Under the pieces are notes generated by a model. That model was not told the DNA's origin. It was given only the letters and a program-made list of their open reading frames with translations, and searched no databases. A stretch of DNA of 64,000 bases, from assembly GCA_963070105.1 (NCBI GenBank), contig OY718805.1:1054001-1118000 (forward strand), written 5' to 3'. Shown piece by piece: positions 52,875 to 63,865 of the stretch; position 1 is the stretch's first letter, and each line of letters opens with the position of its first letter. A program made the position numbers and the translations under genes. The DNA is from Litomosoides sigmodontis. Its lineage: Eukaryota; Nematoda; Chromadorea; Rhabditida; Onchocercidae.

Positions 52875-54315
52875 CGAATTGTTTTTCGAGAATGAATAAC
52901 AAATCCGTATCGGCCTGAGATAGTAATGCACATCTCAGGCATACCTTTGCTCAATGTATGTAATACCTTTTTATTGAAAAGTTTTCATATTGTTTTAGTA
53001 ACCTAGCTTGTATTAATGCAATCATTTCATTTAAGTTTATGTAAGTCTTACGCGAAAAACATGCACATAAATCGTATGATTGAAAAGTATTTCAAGCAAC
53101 TTTTTCTGGGCCTAAAATTGAAAATTGTAACCAAAAAAGTAAGGGTGAAACTTGCAAAAAATCATGGGTAAAGTTTTGCAAAATATTGCAATCTTATTGA
53201 TCTATCTGTCCTGTGGGAGAACAATCCATAGTTTGGAAGAACTTGAGTAAAAAAGCATCACAGAAGAGGGATAATTTGTTTATGCTTTGGCACTGCGGCT
53301 CGTCACAAAAGTGCTGCAACTGAAAAAATGTAATGCTGGGTTTGGTCGAATTCGTTTTTTACATTGTACAGATTTTGGTATTTTCTTATGCTGGTCAAAT
53401 TTCCCTTGATATCCAATACTTCTATCAATAAATTTTAATGTTTGTATTTTTTTATTTTTTCGCTTTAATTTTTCAAGGCAATTCAATAATATTTAGCACC
53501 TGTCTCCAAAGAAAGGAATGATGTCGTTTTGCAGTTGCTACACTTTTCTGACTTTTCAAATAATTTTGCACCGTCACCCAGGTGAATTATGCTTTGAATT
53601 GACGGATAATATAAATTTTGCTTCTTAAATTCGTCCAATATTTTTATATTCTAGTCATGCTTTTTATATATTTGAGAGGGTGACTTCTTAAAAACCTGCT
53701 TAATTCCGTCACTTTATGCAGGCGCTCCTTAAAATTATTAAGCCATGACAATCTTACGTTGAGAAATGTGCAAACGGATGTTGTTTTAGCTCTCTTTTAA
53801 ATAAAGCAAAACTAGTCTTTAGTAAGTCAAGAATGATTCCTTTCATTGCCAAAAATTCAACAGTTTCGATTATTGATAATTCCTTGTACTTGAAACAGGC
53901 ATTTTCATTTAATGAGGGATATGGAGAATCAGATTATTTACAGTGCAGTATAGATACACATCTATAGTGATGTAGAAATGAAAGGTTGGTAATTTAACCA
54001 AAAGTGCTGCGTCATGTGCTATTGGCAAGCGAGAGAATTGAGAAGTGCCGAAACGTCGTGATGAAACAAATAATTGTGATCCTTCCACATTGACAAATGT
54101 GAACTAATTTCCTAAAGGATACGAATTTTTGTGGAAAACTCCAGAAAACCCCGAATATTAGAGTCACCGGCTGATCACTTATCAAGGAGAATTCCCAGTG
54201 AGAAAACTTGTTTTTTATGGGCTATAACAAGTGCTGCGCAAAAATTGATCCTTTTGCCTCTGCAGCCAATAAACCAAAATTTGTTGCTTTTGAGATCTCA
54301 AATTGTAATGAAAAG
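52875..54315. other. Intergenic stretch between convergent brf-1 and SOSS-B
   Basis: Holds the 3' UTRs and polyadenylation regions of two convergent genes. Open frames here (53280-53486 minus, 54131-54319 plus) show no coding character; the second overlaps the SOSS-B 3' end on the opposite strand. Confidence 0.6.
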
Positions 54316-55528
54316 TTAAGAATTTCTCGTGACTTTGCTAGCAATGCTATCACGTCGGAATTGTCCCTGAGATGGTGCTGGTCGTTTTAGTGGTCGATGA
54401 ACACCAGTTGTTGAATGGGATCGCTGTGCACTACCATTGCCTGAAGTTGAAAAATTAGTGGATGATATATTAGTAATCATTTATTAATTAAAGGATTCCT
54501 TCAGCTTTGATTGTTGATTTCATAGTCCAACAATGTGTGCTATTTGTAGAAACTTAGTGAATTCTTCACTGTGCACTAAAAAATGTCAAAAACTGCGTGC
54601 CAGGAAAATGGGTACTGGGAATAAGGACATTCTCGAAAGCATAGCCCAGAAATCAAATAGGTTACCTCCTTGTCCATTGCCTGATGCCTCGTCGTCCGGT
54701 GAGCCCTTCCGATTCGAGGGGAATTTCGCTGCATAATCAGCATTATATTCACTCATATTTGGAACCTCCGAATAAACCATAAAAAACTCACCCGTTTTTA
54801 ACAATTCACCCATTTTACCATATGATAAACTCAATGAACCCTTGAAGATCGTCGTAAAACCATTTCTGAAAGTGAAGGAATCGGATTTCACATCAGAATT
54901 ATAATACACTTCATCCTTTCATCAGTTTTACAGTACTTTTGGAGTTGAAAGGATATAATCAAAGCCAATGAAAGTGGGTGAAATATAACACTGAACTTTT
55001 ATTTCCTACTTGCGGTTAGTAGACCACTAAGCCTTTTTCGAGAATTTTAAAGCAAAAGTTTCGAGTAACAAAGGGATGACCTCAGCCGCCAAATATCGCC
55101 AGCACAGATATTATCGCCTACATCGTTCCACACACCCATAAGAACAGAACCTGTCGGGTCGGCAACGCGTACTGTCCTCACATCGTGTCCTTGTGGCGTT
55201 CGTCGTGATTGGCCTCAAATATAAGACAAATTGGATTTCGTGAAGAGCACTTCCACTCAATATCTTTTTTTTTGATATTTTTATCCAAGCATTGTTATCA
55301 GAACAATATGCAGAAAGGAAGAAAAATTTCACTCTTTAGTAAAATTCTAATCCATTAATGGTGTTTACTAAATGAAGCACAAAACTTGAGCTGAATCTAA
55401 ATAAAACAACTTTAGATATAAATTTAAATTGAATTACCGATGTCGAGAACAATAAATGTTAGATTGACATTTTTCATATTTGGCATTAACTGTGAGATCG
55501 AATTAGGCCGGACTATTTCACTCGACAT
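54316..55528 (-). CDS. NABP: SOSS complex subunit B, ssDNA-binding OB-fold protein
   Basis: Homologue of human NABP1/NABP2 (hSSB2/hSSB1), which bind single-stranded DNA within the SOSS complex (with INTS3 and INIP) in DNA damage response. Four exons (55528-55438, 55213-55081, 54865-54666, 54440-54316) total 549 bases, 182 residues. The ATG lies two bases after a GATTTCAG acceptor. The OB fold covers about residues 15-112: NVNLTFIVLDIG, GHDVRTVRVADPTGSV, MGVWNDVGDNICAGDIWRL, TTIFKGSLSLSYG and the signature EFFMVYSEVPNMSEYN. The C-terminal ~65 residues are a Gly/Ser-rich, then basic tail (HRPLKRPAPSQ), as in the family, where the tail is poorly conserved. Exon 2 uses somewhat weak sites (TTTGAG acceptor, GTCATC donor), but phase and homology agree. 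It runs convergent to brf-1 and divergent from the small gene to its right. Confidence 0.94.
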
Positions 55529-56006
55529 AACTGAAATCAGGAAGCTGATGACATAAAAACTGATAATTAATGGCAGAAACAGAGCCGGATTCACGCGTGG
55601 GCACAGCGAATAAAACTGCACAAGCAACCACATCTGTTTTACGCGGAGGGTAATTTAACTTTTACGAAAAGTACGGTGCGGAAATTTAGAGGGCCAGGCT
55701 GATCGGCAGTTTTTTGTGAAACAGCGAGCCGTCAAGGATCACAGAAAGTTCGACGGACAATCCCACAAATCTCACCAACCGCAAACAAACCCGAGCAGAG
55801 GTGAAAGACACCAGAGAAGGAAATTGACTGCAAGGGAACACAGAGAAACAAATTACAAGAGAGGAACTGTAGTAGCAGAAAGTGCAAGAACAATAGCAAA
55901 TATCAACAGGCTGCTGCAGTAACACATTTATCAGCAGAGATACAGAATATCTTTTTCACACAGCGCCATACAGGTGGAAAATTGCGCCTGAATCATATCG
56001 AACATT

Positions 56007-56186
56007 ATGCAAAATTTCAGATCTCATTCGTTGCAGCCACCTCTTTACGGAAATGTTTGGACTATTAACTCACATGAAACTTGCATGTATGTTGCAGTTG
56101 CACGTCAACGTGAACATTATACGTTACCGACTATTGCAGAACTAAGTTCGCAGCTACAAGAGTTAATCCTTGCTGATTCAACTTAA
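56007..56186 (+). CDS. Candidate 59-residue small protein
   Basis: A 60-codon frame starts MQNFRSHSLQPPLYGNVW and ends with LSSQLQELILADST before TAA. The plus strand contains no ATG from about 55575 to 56007, so this is the first start codon of any transcript beginning in that leader. Composition is balanced and protein-like, with a Leu/Gln helical end. Alternatively, a 47-base intron (55972-56018, GTGGAA to TTTCAG) would join upstream sequence to the same frame with AG|A, extending it upstream through DTEYLFHTAPYR; that model removes the ATG and needs an upstream start I cannot find. The gene diverges from SOSS-B. I do not recognise the family. Confidence 0.45.
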   Translation: MQNFRSHSLQPPLYGNVWTINSHETCMYVAVARQREHYTLPTIAELSSQLQELILADST

Positions 56187-57016
56187 TGAATACAATATTC
56201 ACTGATATCACTAGGAAGTCAGGGCAAAAACGCTTTTTGCGCAACCGCTTCAATTTACATTTGCAACGTAGTTTTCTGTGGCTTACGCCTATTTCATGAC
56301 ATAGCATCTCAGGTGACAGTTGTACTTATTATAAGGTATTTTATGCAAATGCTCAGTTTATTTCAAAAACCTTTCGCGAAAGTTTGAAATATGTCGTGGC
56401 TTTGACGAAAAAAATCTTAATTAATTACCAACGAGCAGAATAAATTCTCATTTGACTAGCCGAACACTCAGGCGCGTCACGTACTGCTCCCTTTCTTCGT
56501 GCCGAAATTTTACTTTCGCTTTTGCATAATTTACACAAACAAAATTTCGCAAGTTCTTACTCACTTACGCTTCTCATAGGCTCTTATCGCAAACGTCACT
56601 TTTCGTCAATCTTTTTTACGTTAACTTTTCTAATTTTCTTTTTATGGAAACAATGAGAAAATTATAGCAATGAAATTTCTTGAGGGAATTCTTTAATATT
56701 TGCATATACCTCATATTTTTGTTGATCTTTACAATTACTTTTTTTCTCTTCCTCTCTCCAAATTTATTACTGTTTATTTATTATTACCTATTATTATTTA
56801 TTATTATTCATTATTATTTATTATTATTTATTATTATTATTTATTATCATTTATTATTATTTATTATTATTTGTTATTTATTATTATTATTTCCTATTAT
56901 TATTAATTATTTTTAATTATTATTGTTATTATTATATTCATTGAAGAATGTTTATGAGAGGAAGGGGGAAGGAGAGAGAATAAAAAAGCGAGGGAGCGAG
57001 GGAGAGAGAGGGAGAA
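56187..57016. other. Spacer with TTA-rich tract
   Basis: The 3' flank of the small frame and the upstream region of the DUF273 gene. A long imperfect TTA/ATT tract covers about 56766-56938 and produces artificial Tyr/Ile-rich frames. A GA-rich patch (56958-57015) precedes the DUF273 start. Confidence 0.75.
56766..56938. repeat. Imperfect TTA/ATT tract
   Basis: About 170 bases of TTATTA and TTATTTATTA units with frequent interruptions, more degenerate than the ATT tract near 33.6 kb. Confidence 0.85.
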
Positions 57017-60000
57017 ATGGATGTTGTTCGAAAGAGAAGAGAAAAAAAGCGTGTTTTATTGAAATTATTGGATAGTTTACCGATGGAAAGAATAGAAAAT
57101 GTAAGCCATATGGATTGGCGCTGTAGCGAAATTTCCATCGAAACTAAACAAACTTTCTTTTCTATCAGTTTTTGCCGTGGTATTGCCACGGAGAAAGGGA
57201 AATATAAATTTGAAACAGAAACTGAGAGATTTCCTAAAATGTGAAGTTTATTCATAAAGAACGGATTTATTCAAAATGCTTTTTTGCATTCTGAACAAAT
57301 TCGCCATTTCTAAATTGCTCATTTGTTTTTCCTTCCCTTTTCAAATAAAGTAAACTTGAATGCTTCGCTAGAATTTAGGTATAATACTAAATTAGTATTA
57401 TATGAAAGGAAAAGCTTATGATAAGATTTTAAGCTGTTAATCTTTGGCAAAAATGAATTCTTGCCGGAAGCGCTTTTCCCATTTTTCATTTTTTCACTTC
57501 CCACTTTTTGCTAACTAATTAACGCGGCAGGTGGGTGAACGGTTTTAAATTAACCATAAAAACGATAAAATTACAATAGTTAGATTCAGTAGCTGCTATA
57601 TTCAAGCATATGATCATATTTCAGGTTGGTCTAGAAGGAAATTGCCTTTTATCGGCAAATGAACTCGATGTTCAAGTAGCGGTAAGTTTTAATTGAACTT
57701 AAAATACCTGCTGAACCTAAACAATTCATGAGAAATTAATTTGGGGAGAAAAAGCACAAAAAGGGAAGACAATATCGATCATTTCAGCTTTTTCTAATTA
57801 TTTTTAAGTAATTCTATCGTTGCACCATTTTCAATTTTTATAGCAATAATTGGTGAACTGAACTAGCATTAATTCATTCTGAAACATTTCATAGTAAAGA
57901 AACAAGGAATTGAAATGCAAGCGAAGCATAGTAGAAACCTTCCAGCTCTAAATATAAATTGATAATAGGATAATGTAACTTAACTGTTAGCTGGAACAGC
58001 GTCTGTGATAGCGAGTTTGATAAATTAGCCTTCAATCTTCCATAAAAGAGGAAAATCGATGAGCAATGAAATTTTCAGATTTTTTAAAGTACGTTTGATT
58101 ATTGAACATTGATTATTTAACACTTTGATTATCAAACACTTTGTCATTTATCAGTTCATTTTTTAGGAAAGGAGTAGTAGTACCTTGCTACATATGGTAT
58201 TTTTCCGTGGTTTTACTTTCATCCACCGCTACATTCACGTCATTCTGTTACTCGCACTCCTTCTAACATTCGTTTTATGGACACGAGAAAGTAAGGAAAA
58301 ATGAAATCTCTCCAAGTTTCACTTTAATCTAAAATACATCTAAAAAGAAAGGATCAAAGTTCTTACACAGAAAAGGGAAAAAGGAATGGAAAGGAAAATT
58401 TATTTGAAAAATTTTTTTTACACTGCAGTTTCTCTGTGATATTAATTGTACTTAATTTATTGATGAATAAGTTGCTGAGATTTAACCGACTTTAGACTTA
58501 TCAAACTTAAGTCTTATTGCAGTTAGACTGATAATTTCCAATGTTGTCGCGTAAGGATTGAAGGTTTTCAACGTTTTCTAAACACTGTCTTTAATCAAGA
58601 ATATAGACCCTTAGTTATTGTAATAAAAAGATCAAACTGAAAAGCCTTAATTTTCTGTGATGAAAATACGAGAATTATGATTTTTAACTTCCTTTGATGT
58701 CTTTACAAATGTAATTATTATTTCAGGCATCGATTGCAAAGGTTAACACTTCAACAAACCTTCGAAGATATGTGAACTAATTGATACAATTAGTGAAATT
58801 TTCAATTTTAAAAAACAAAAAATTTAGGAACAGAAATAGCAGAGGTTAGCGTAGCAGTAGTAACGGTGCTGAAAGATCTCAGTAATATTGAGGAATACCA
58901 ATTAGCAATGAAATCATTCGAGTGTTACTGCATTTATCAACGATATCAGTGGACAGTAATCGATGTGTCACGTAATGATACTTTGGGATTACTTTGTCCA
59001 CAAAATGAGGTTACACTTGAAACTACCATAACATCCATCTTTCCATTCCGATCGATTGGTCCAATTATTATTTTAAGTTATTTGTCATGGTAATTCACTT
59101 TTCTCCAATATTTGTTCATTTTCATTCATATTTTATCAATTTCCAGCAATTAATTTCAATCAAATTTACAGTTTTTCTTTCAACGTCATTGTGTAGTAGC
59201 ACAGTTCATGCACGAAAATAGTAATTTCAATTATGTATTATTTGTCGATTCCGATATGGGTGTAATTAATCCGAAAAGACGAATTGAGGAATATATTATG
59301 GCTGGCAAGGACATTATCTTTTACAATCGAATTTGGAATTTCGAAGTCATGGCTGGAAGCTATTTGGCTAAGTAAATACCAGAAATGTTCACTCATTTCC
59401 TTGCGAACGCCGTTTTTTCGGTTTTGCATATTTCTTATCGCTTAAATTTGATATTAACTTTTCAATATTTACTGCTCAAATCATTAGAAAATGTTGATTG
59501 AATAGAATTGAAATATTCAAAATGAACTATCTACTATCTACTATTAAAATATAATAAAACTGCCGTCGATAAAGGTAAAAGTTGGATTTTTTGATACAAA
59601 TAATTTTGCTCATGGTAAAACTAATTGAAATTCATAAAATATAATAAAGAGAGCATTATCATTAAAACTAAAATTAATTATTTGTCTACTTTTAGGAATA
59701 CGAAATTTGCCATCAGTTTTTTACGAATATGGGCAAATTATAATTACCGTTTACCCCACTCATTCCACGGCTCTGATAATGCTGCCGTCCACGTTTGCCA
59801 CTTCTTTTTTTTTATTTTTTTTTAAAAAAAACCGATCTTTTGGTGAAAAGTTTTATTATGCTGCGGAAAAAAGCTATAGAAGAAGGAGAGAAACAAATGA
59901 AGTGAGAGAGAGAGAGGAAAAAAGAAAGCTTGTTTAAATTCAATTAAACAAATAATCGGTTCTTATCATCAAATCGTTACTTTATCCTTTCAACAAACAT

Positions 60001-61508
60001 TGACAGATTTTTTTTCATTTTAAATTTCATTCATCAAGCTTATGTGTAAAATGGAAAGGTGTACTTTCAGAAACATAAAATTATCTCACATCTTCAAGCA
60101 CTTAATTATCTCTTCCATTGCATTATAATTCATGCCTAACTTATAAAACCAGCCAAAAGAATGAAATAAAATGTTTATTTTCAATCAACTCACATTAGAA
60201 TTATTACCACTTTACAATTAATAAAGTTAAAATCAAGTTTTTATAAAAAAATTCCAACAAAACTTTGCTTACTATTCCTTTTTTTGCAGCCGGTTTTGCT
60301 ACACTTCGCATCAACAAGTGTGAAACATTGCGAGCCTTTGTGGAATATATCAAATTAAGATCTTATGCATGTGTCGTTTCATTTTTAATTAATTAACTGA
60401 TAGAAAACAGTATATTGCCAAATAGGTTGAAAGTTTACTAGATTTTAATAATTTGTAGTGGGAACTATTTGATTTAAAGTCTAAGCTCAAGATGAAAATA
60501 ACACTAATAAGACTTATCTCATCGTCATTATCATTACAGTTAACTCTTCCCAACATCACTACCTGACATTCATCCCAACAAATTGTAGCGAATTAATTAA
60601 TGTCTTTTAGGTAGAAATTTACTTCTAACCTCTTTGTTACTGCAAAAATTCCGGAGTTAAACTAAAACTTGCTAATTGCTCATGAAAAATTCGTGATGGT
60701 TACCTTCCAAATGACCTATAACTAAAGTAACGTGTGAAAGTGAAATGCAGGAAGGGTGACAAGGTGTTATTTCAGGAATTACAAAGATCTCTTTGTATAT
60801 GAGGCTTGTGTTCGAGCGCAACTTGAAACAAACGAAAAATGGAAGAAGAAAATAGGTGTGGTGCCGAAAGGTCAAGCTTGGGCACGCGATGGCTGGCTGA
60901 CGCATTCAAAATGGTCCGAACAAGATTTCATCTTTCACGGATGGCAAAAGCGGTAAGTGTTAAGCAAATTTATGTGCAACTTTTGATCCCACCACTGTAC
61001 CAAAATGAAAATTTCATATCCAGGTTGTTGTCAGTTACAGCCATAACTAAACGTGCAATTAATTGTACAACAAGGAAAAATAAAAAATTAAAAAAAATTT
61101 AAAAAATTAACGATTTTATTTGTTTAGTTTTATGTGTAACTTTAGCAAACGAATTCACTAAATGTTCGCTTTAGGCGTTTAAATGCACGCATATTTGCGT
61201 CATGGAAATTACCATTTCTCTCGACGAAATTTAATATGTCAATTTGTGGAAGCAATAATTACATAAAAAATTGGAAGTACAATGCAAGCTTCATGAAGAA
61301 TGTGAGTGAAATTCGTCTTCAATTAAATGCAATAATTCATCTCAAGGATGCGGAATTTTCTACGGAAAAACAACGAGCGGAAAAACTGTTGGCTAATTTG
61401 ATGAAAAATGAGCTCACTCGGAATAACTCATCCATCAATTTATCGTTGTTGATGACGCCAGCAAATAGGAAAAATCAAAATTTAAATTCCAATTTTAGTA
61501 CAATTTAA
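57017..61508 (+). CDS. DUF273 family type II membrane glycosyltransferase-like protein
   Basis: Nine exons (57017-57100, 57625-57681, 58167-58290, 58828-59009, 59172-59371, 59696-59792, 60290-60339, 60776-60952, 61175-61508) total 1305 bases, 434 residues. Residues 1-68 would face the cytosol; a transmembrane anchor lies at about 69-85 ([16 protein letters not shown]); the rest is lumenal. From about residue 95 the DUF273 domain follows: [28 protein letters not shown], then [14 protein letters not shown] with a DxD metal and nucleotide-sugar motif at Asp175/Asp177, then [23 protein letters not shown] and FIFHGW. DUF273 is a nucleotide-diphospho-sugar transferase-like family expanded in nematodes; the acceptor is unknown. 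Residues ~325-434 are a charged extension, partly helical. Exon 1 is the least sure because no leader acceptor precedes its ATG. Exon 7 ends at a GTGGAA donor chosen for phase. Confidence 0.9.
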
Positions 61509-62291
61509 CAAATTGCAAATCGCTTGTTCAATGATGATTGATTGCCTTTGTCATTAAGTTTCATTAGTTAATTTCATTAATACCACCTGAAAGTTGTTGT
61601 TGTTTTTTAATTCTTCTGCGATGGTCAGTTTGCTCGACAGTTGAAACGATCATTCAGACAGATTTACGGTGGTTATTAGCAGAATTTTACTTAGTGTTTC
61701 TTCAAAGCCATTTGCACTTCCAATTATAATTTTTTCACAAATTTTTTTTAGCACGCAAATTGATGAAGTAAAACACCGTTAATTTATCTTTTTTATGTTT
61801 ATCCATCCTTGCTATCAATGAAATTGATTTCCTCTTATTTGTTATTCCGAAAATTTTAGGCTTTAATTTATTTTTCAAACTTTTTCATCCTATGCTGTTC
61901 GTGCAACTTATCAATAAAGTGACAAATTATTTTTTTTTTCGCTTCATTATAACTCTTCTAAATTCAAATAGCAAAGTGTTTTCACAACATTTACTTGTGT
62001 ATTTTTATGTGATAAACAAATAAACTTAAAATTTGATTTGTATTAATTGTAGATATTCTCCAAAATTTAATTTTGGAGAATTTCTCGCACTCGAAATTGA
62101 AACTAACTGCTTTGAAGCGTTCCTTTTTGCAAAAGGCAACGACAAAAGCAACACTGATACTGATCGTTGGTAATCAAATTATTTCATCTCAATTTTTTTT
62201 AACTTGAAGAAAAGTATTTATGCTAATTACTAAATCTCATTGGATGGAAAGTGAAATAGTTCGGCTTTCTAAAATTCCGTTGAAAGTAATT
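61509..62291. other. Intergenic stretch before ift-74
   Basis: The 3' flank of the DUF273 gene (an ATAAAG-type signal occurs near 61914) and the distal promoter of ift-74. A short inverted repeat (CTCCAAAATTTAATTTTGGAG) is at 62057-62077. No gene was seen. Confidence 0.6.
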
Positions 62292-62305
62292 GTTTCCACG
62301 GCAAC
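62292..62305 (+). promoter_or_regulatory. X-box (RFX/DAF-19 site) upstream of ift-74
   Basis: GTTTCCACGGCAAC has the RFX X-box form of two half-sites, GTTTCC and GGCAAC, separated by two bases. It differs from the usual nematode consensus (RYYNYY AT RRNRAC) only in the spacer (AC for AT). It sits 128 bases before the ift-74 ATG, inside the 60-250 base range typical of worm cilium genes driven by DAF-19. Its place before an IFT gene makes it very likely functional. Confidence 0.82.
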
Positions 62306-62432
62306 CAATAGCTACTCGTTTTGCTCCCATTACTTTGCTATATTCCAAAATCAATTTCAAATTTGAACGTTACAAATTAAATTCGTTATTTTAATTATTC
62401 TTCCTCAAATTTTGCTATTTTAAACTCACTGA

Positions 62433-63865
62433 ATGAATGGGCACGTGATATCTCGGCCAACTACCGCCCGCCCAAAAACTTCCGCCGGTATACGAGCAAC
62501 CTCAGCTAGGCTCCGTAAACCATCGTCATCCGCACATGCAAATCAATCTTGTAAGTGTATTACTTTGGTAGCAAAAGTCGCTATCGGAAGTTGTTTTCAT
62601 AATAATCTTCCGCATTTCAAATAGTTTCAAAGAAAAAAAAACCGAAAACCGTTTTACAGATACTGCGGAACGACCAGTTAGTCGTGCGACAATAACGCGG
62701 GAACCGGCTGTACCGTTTACAGCAGCACGAACAAGTACGATGCTTTTTTCCTGCCTGCATTGGAATTTTTAATTATCAAATTCAAACATTTTAACTTCAA
62801 TAAACTATTGGAATTTTGTATAAGCAATCCAACTGGTATTCTTGTACACAAGCGATTTTAATAATATTCAAATAATATAATGCAAGATACCATGTAGTGA
62901 GTGATAAGGACATAAAAAATTAAGCGATAATGTTGAGCAATTTTATCAATTGCAAATTCAACATTTCATGGTTGCAGTAAGTCAAATTCGATCTAATCCA
63001 GCAGCGCAGCTGAATTTAGCTTCGGTAATTTTTATTTTTTATTAAAATCTTTTCAAAAAAAACTGCATAAATATAATTTTTTTGGTTTCGGACTCAATTT
63101 TTTTATAAAATTTGAATGATAGTAAGTTTAAGTTTTAGCGAACCGAAAGGGCTCGAAGTCGCACAGGCACGGGTCAAGGTGTGAGATTGGCAACAGCTAC
63201 AGTGCACACAGCACCGCGTGGTGCCCCAACGCGACCTGTAACACAACAGGGATTGACTGGAGTTAGAGCACCAACCAGAGTTGGAGGTCAACTTTCGTCT
63301 TTCCTCGTTTTTTGAAGCATCCTATGGAAAAAAACGTACCACTTCACAAAATGTGACTTGAAGAATGCCGAATTCAAAGACAATTTTTGAAATTATAATT
63401 TGGTTTTACAACAGGACGATTTGTGGTCGATAAAAGTTATTACATGTCACTGCTTCGAGCACAAATGAACAATTTGATCAGCGAAATTGACAAACTACGA
63501 GGTGAATTGAACAAAGGTGAACGTGATCGTCAAAGTTTACTAATTTACGAAAGAAAGTAATTTATTTGCTATTTTAAAAATTACTTAGTAGTTTATCGCA
63601 AAGTATTACTAAAGTAATTTATTTGCTATTTTAAAAATTACTTAGTAGTTTATCGCAAAGTACTTTGGTGTTGGAGAGAAATTCCATAAAGCGTAGCATA
63701 AAAGTCATATGAAACGGTACATTACGCCACGACTTACGGTACTTGCTAAGAGTACAGGCCAGAAGCTATCAGAGTAATTTAAGTTTATGTGACACCATTT
63801 TCAGAGCTGAAGAAGAAGCGACAGTAATTAGAAGATTGCAGGGACGTTTGCTCGATTGCAATAAG
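62433..63865 (+). CDS. ift-74: IFT74, intraflagellar transport complex B subunit (5' part)
   Basis: IFT74 pairs with IFT81 in the IFT-B core and carries tubulin and other cargo into cilia. Six exons are visible: 62433-62550, 62660-62734, 62978-63024, 63139-63286, 63415-63556, 63805-63865, giving the first 197 residues; the gene continues past the window. The N-terminus is basic and Arg/Ser/Thr/Pro-rich (SRPTTARPKTSAGIRAT), as in other IFT74 proteins, where it binds tubulin tails. It is followed by the conserved RPVTQQGLTGVR and VDKSYYMSLLRAQM, then the start of the coiled coil (LISEIDKLRGELNK, EATVIRRLQGRLLDCNK). The exon 5 donor lies inside a 57 bp tandem duplication. No leader acceptor directly precedes the ATG. 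An X-box stands 128 bases upstream. The full family protein is about 600 residues. I did not find the exon after 63865; it is probably just outside. Confidence 0.93.
63554..63662. repeat. 57 bp tandem duplication over a splice donor
   Basis: Two copies with a 57-base period: 63554-63605 and 63611-63662 are identical over 52 bases. The first copy begins three bases before the exon 5 donor of ift-74 (AAA|GTAATT), so the second copy carries an identical AAA|GTAATT inside the intron. Confidence 0.95.

Noticed and set aside
54131..54319. Plus-strand frame next to the SOSS-B 3' end
   Set aside because: It overlaps the antisense of the SOSS-B terminal exon and 3' UTR, and no homology or splice context supports it.
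56680..56916. Hydrophobic open frames rich in Tyr, Ile and Leu
   Set aside because: They are translations of the TTA/ATT microsatellite.
63103..63291. Cys-rich minus-strand frame
   Set aside because: It is the antisense shadow of ift-74 exon 4, whose plus-strand reading carries the conserved RPVTQQGLTG.
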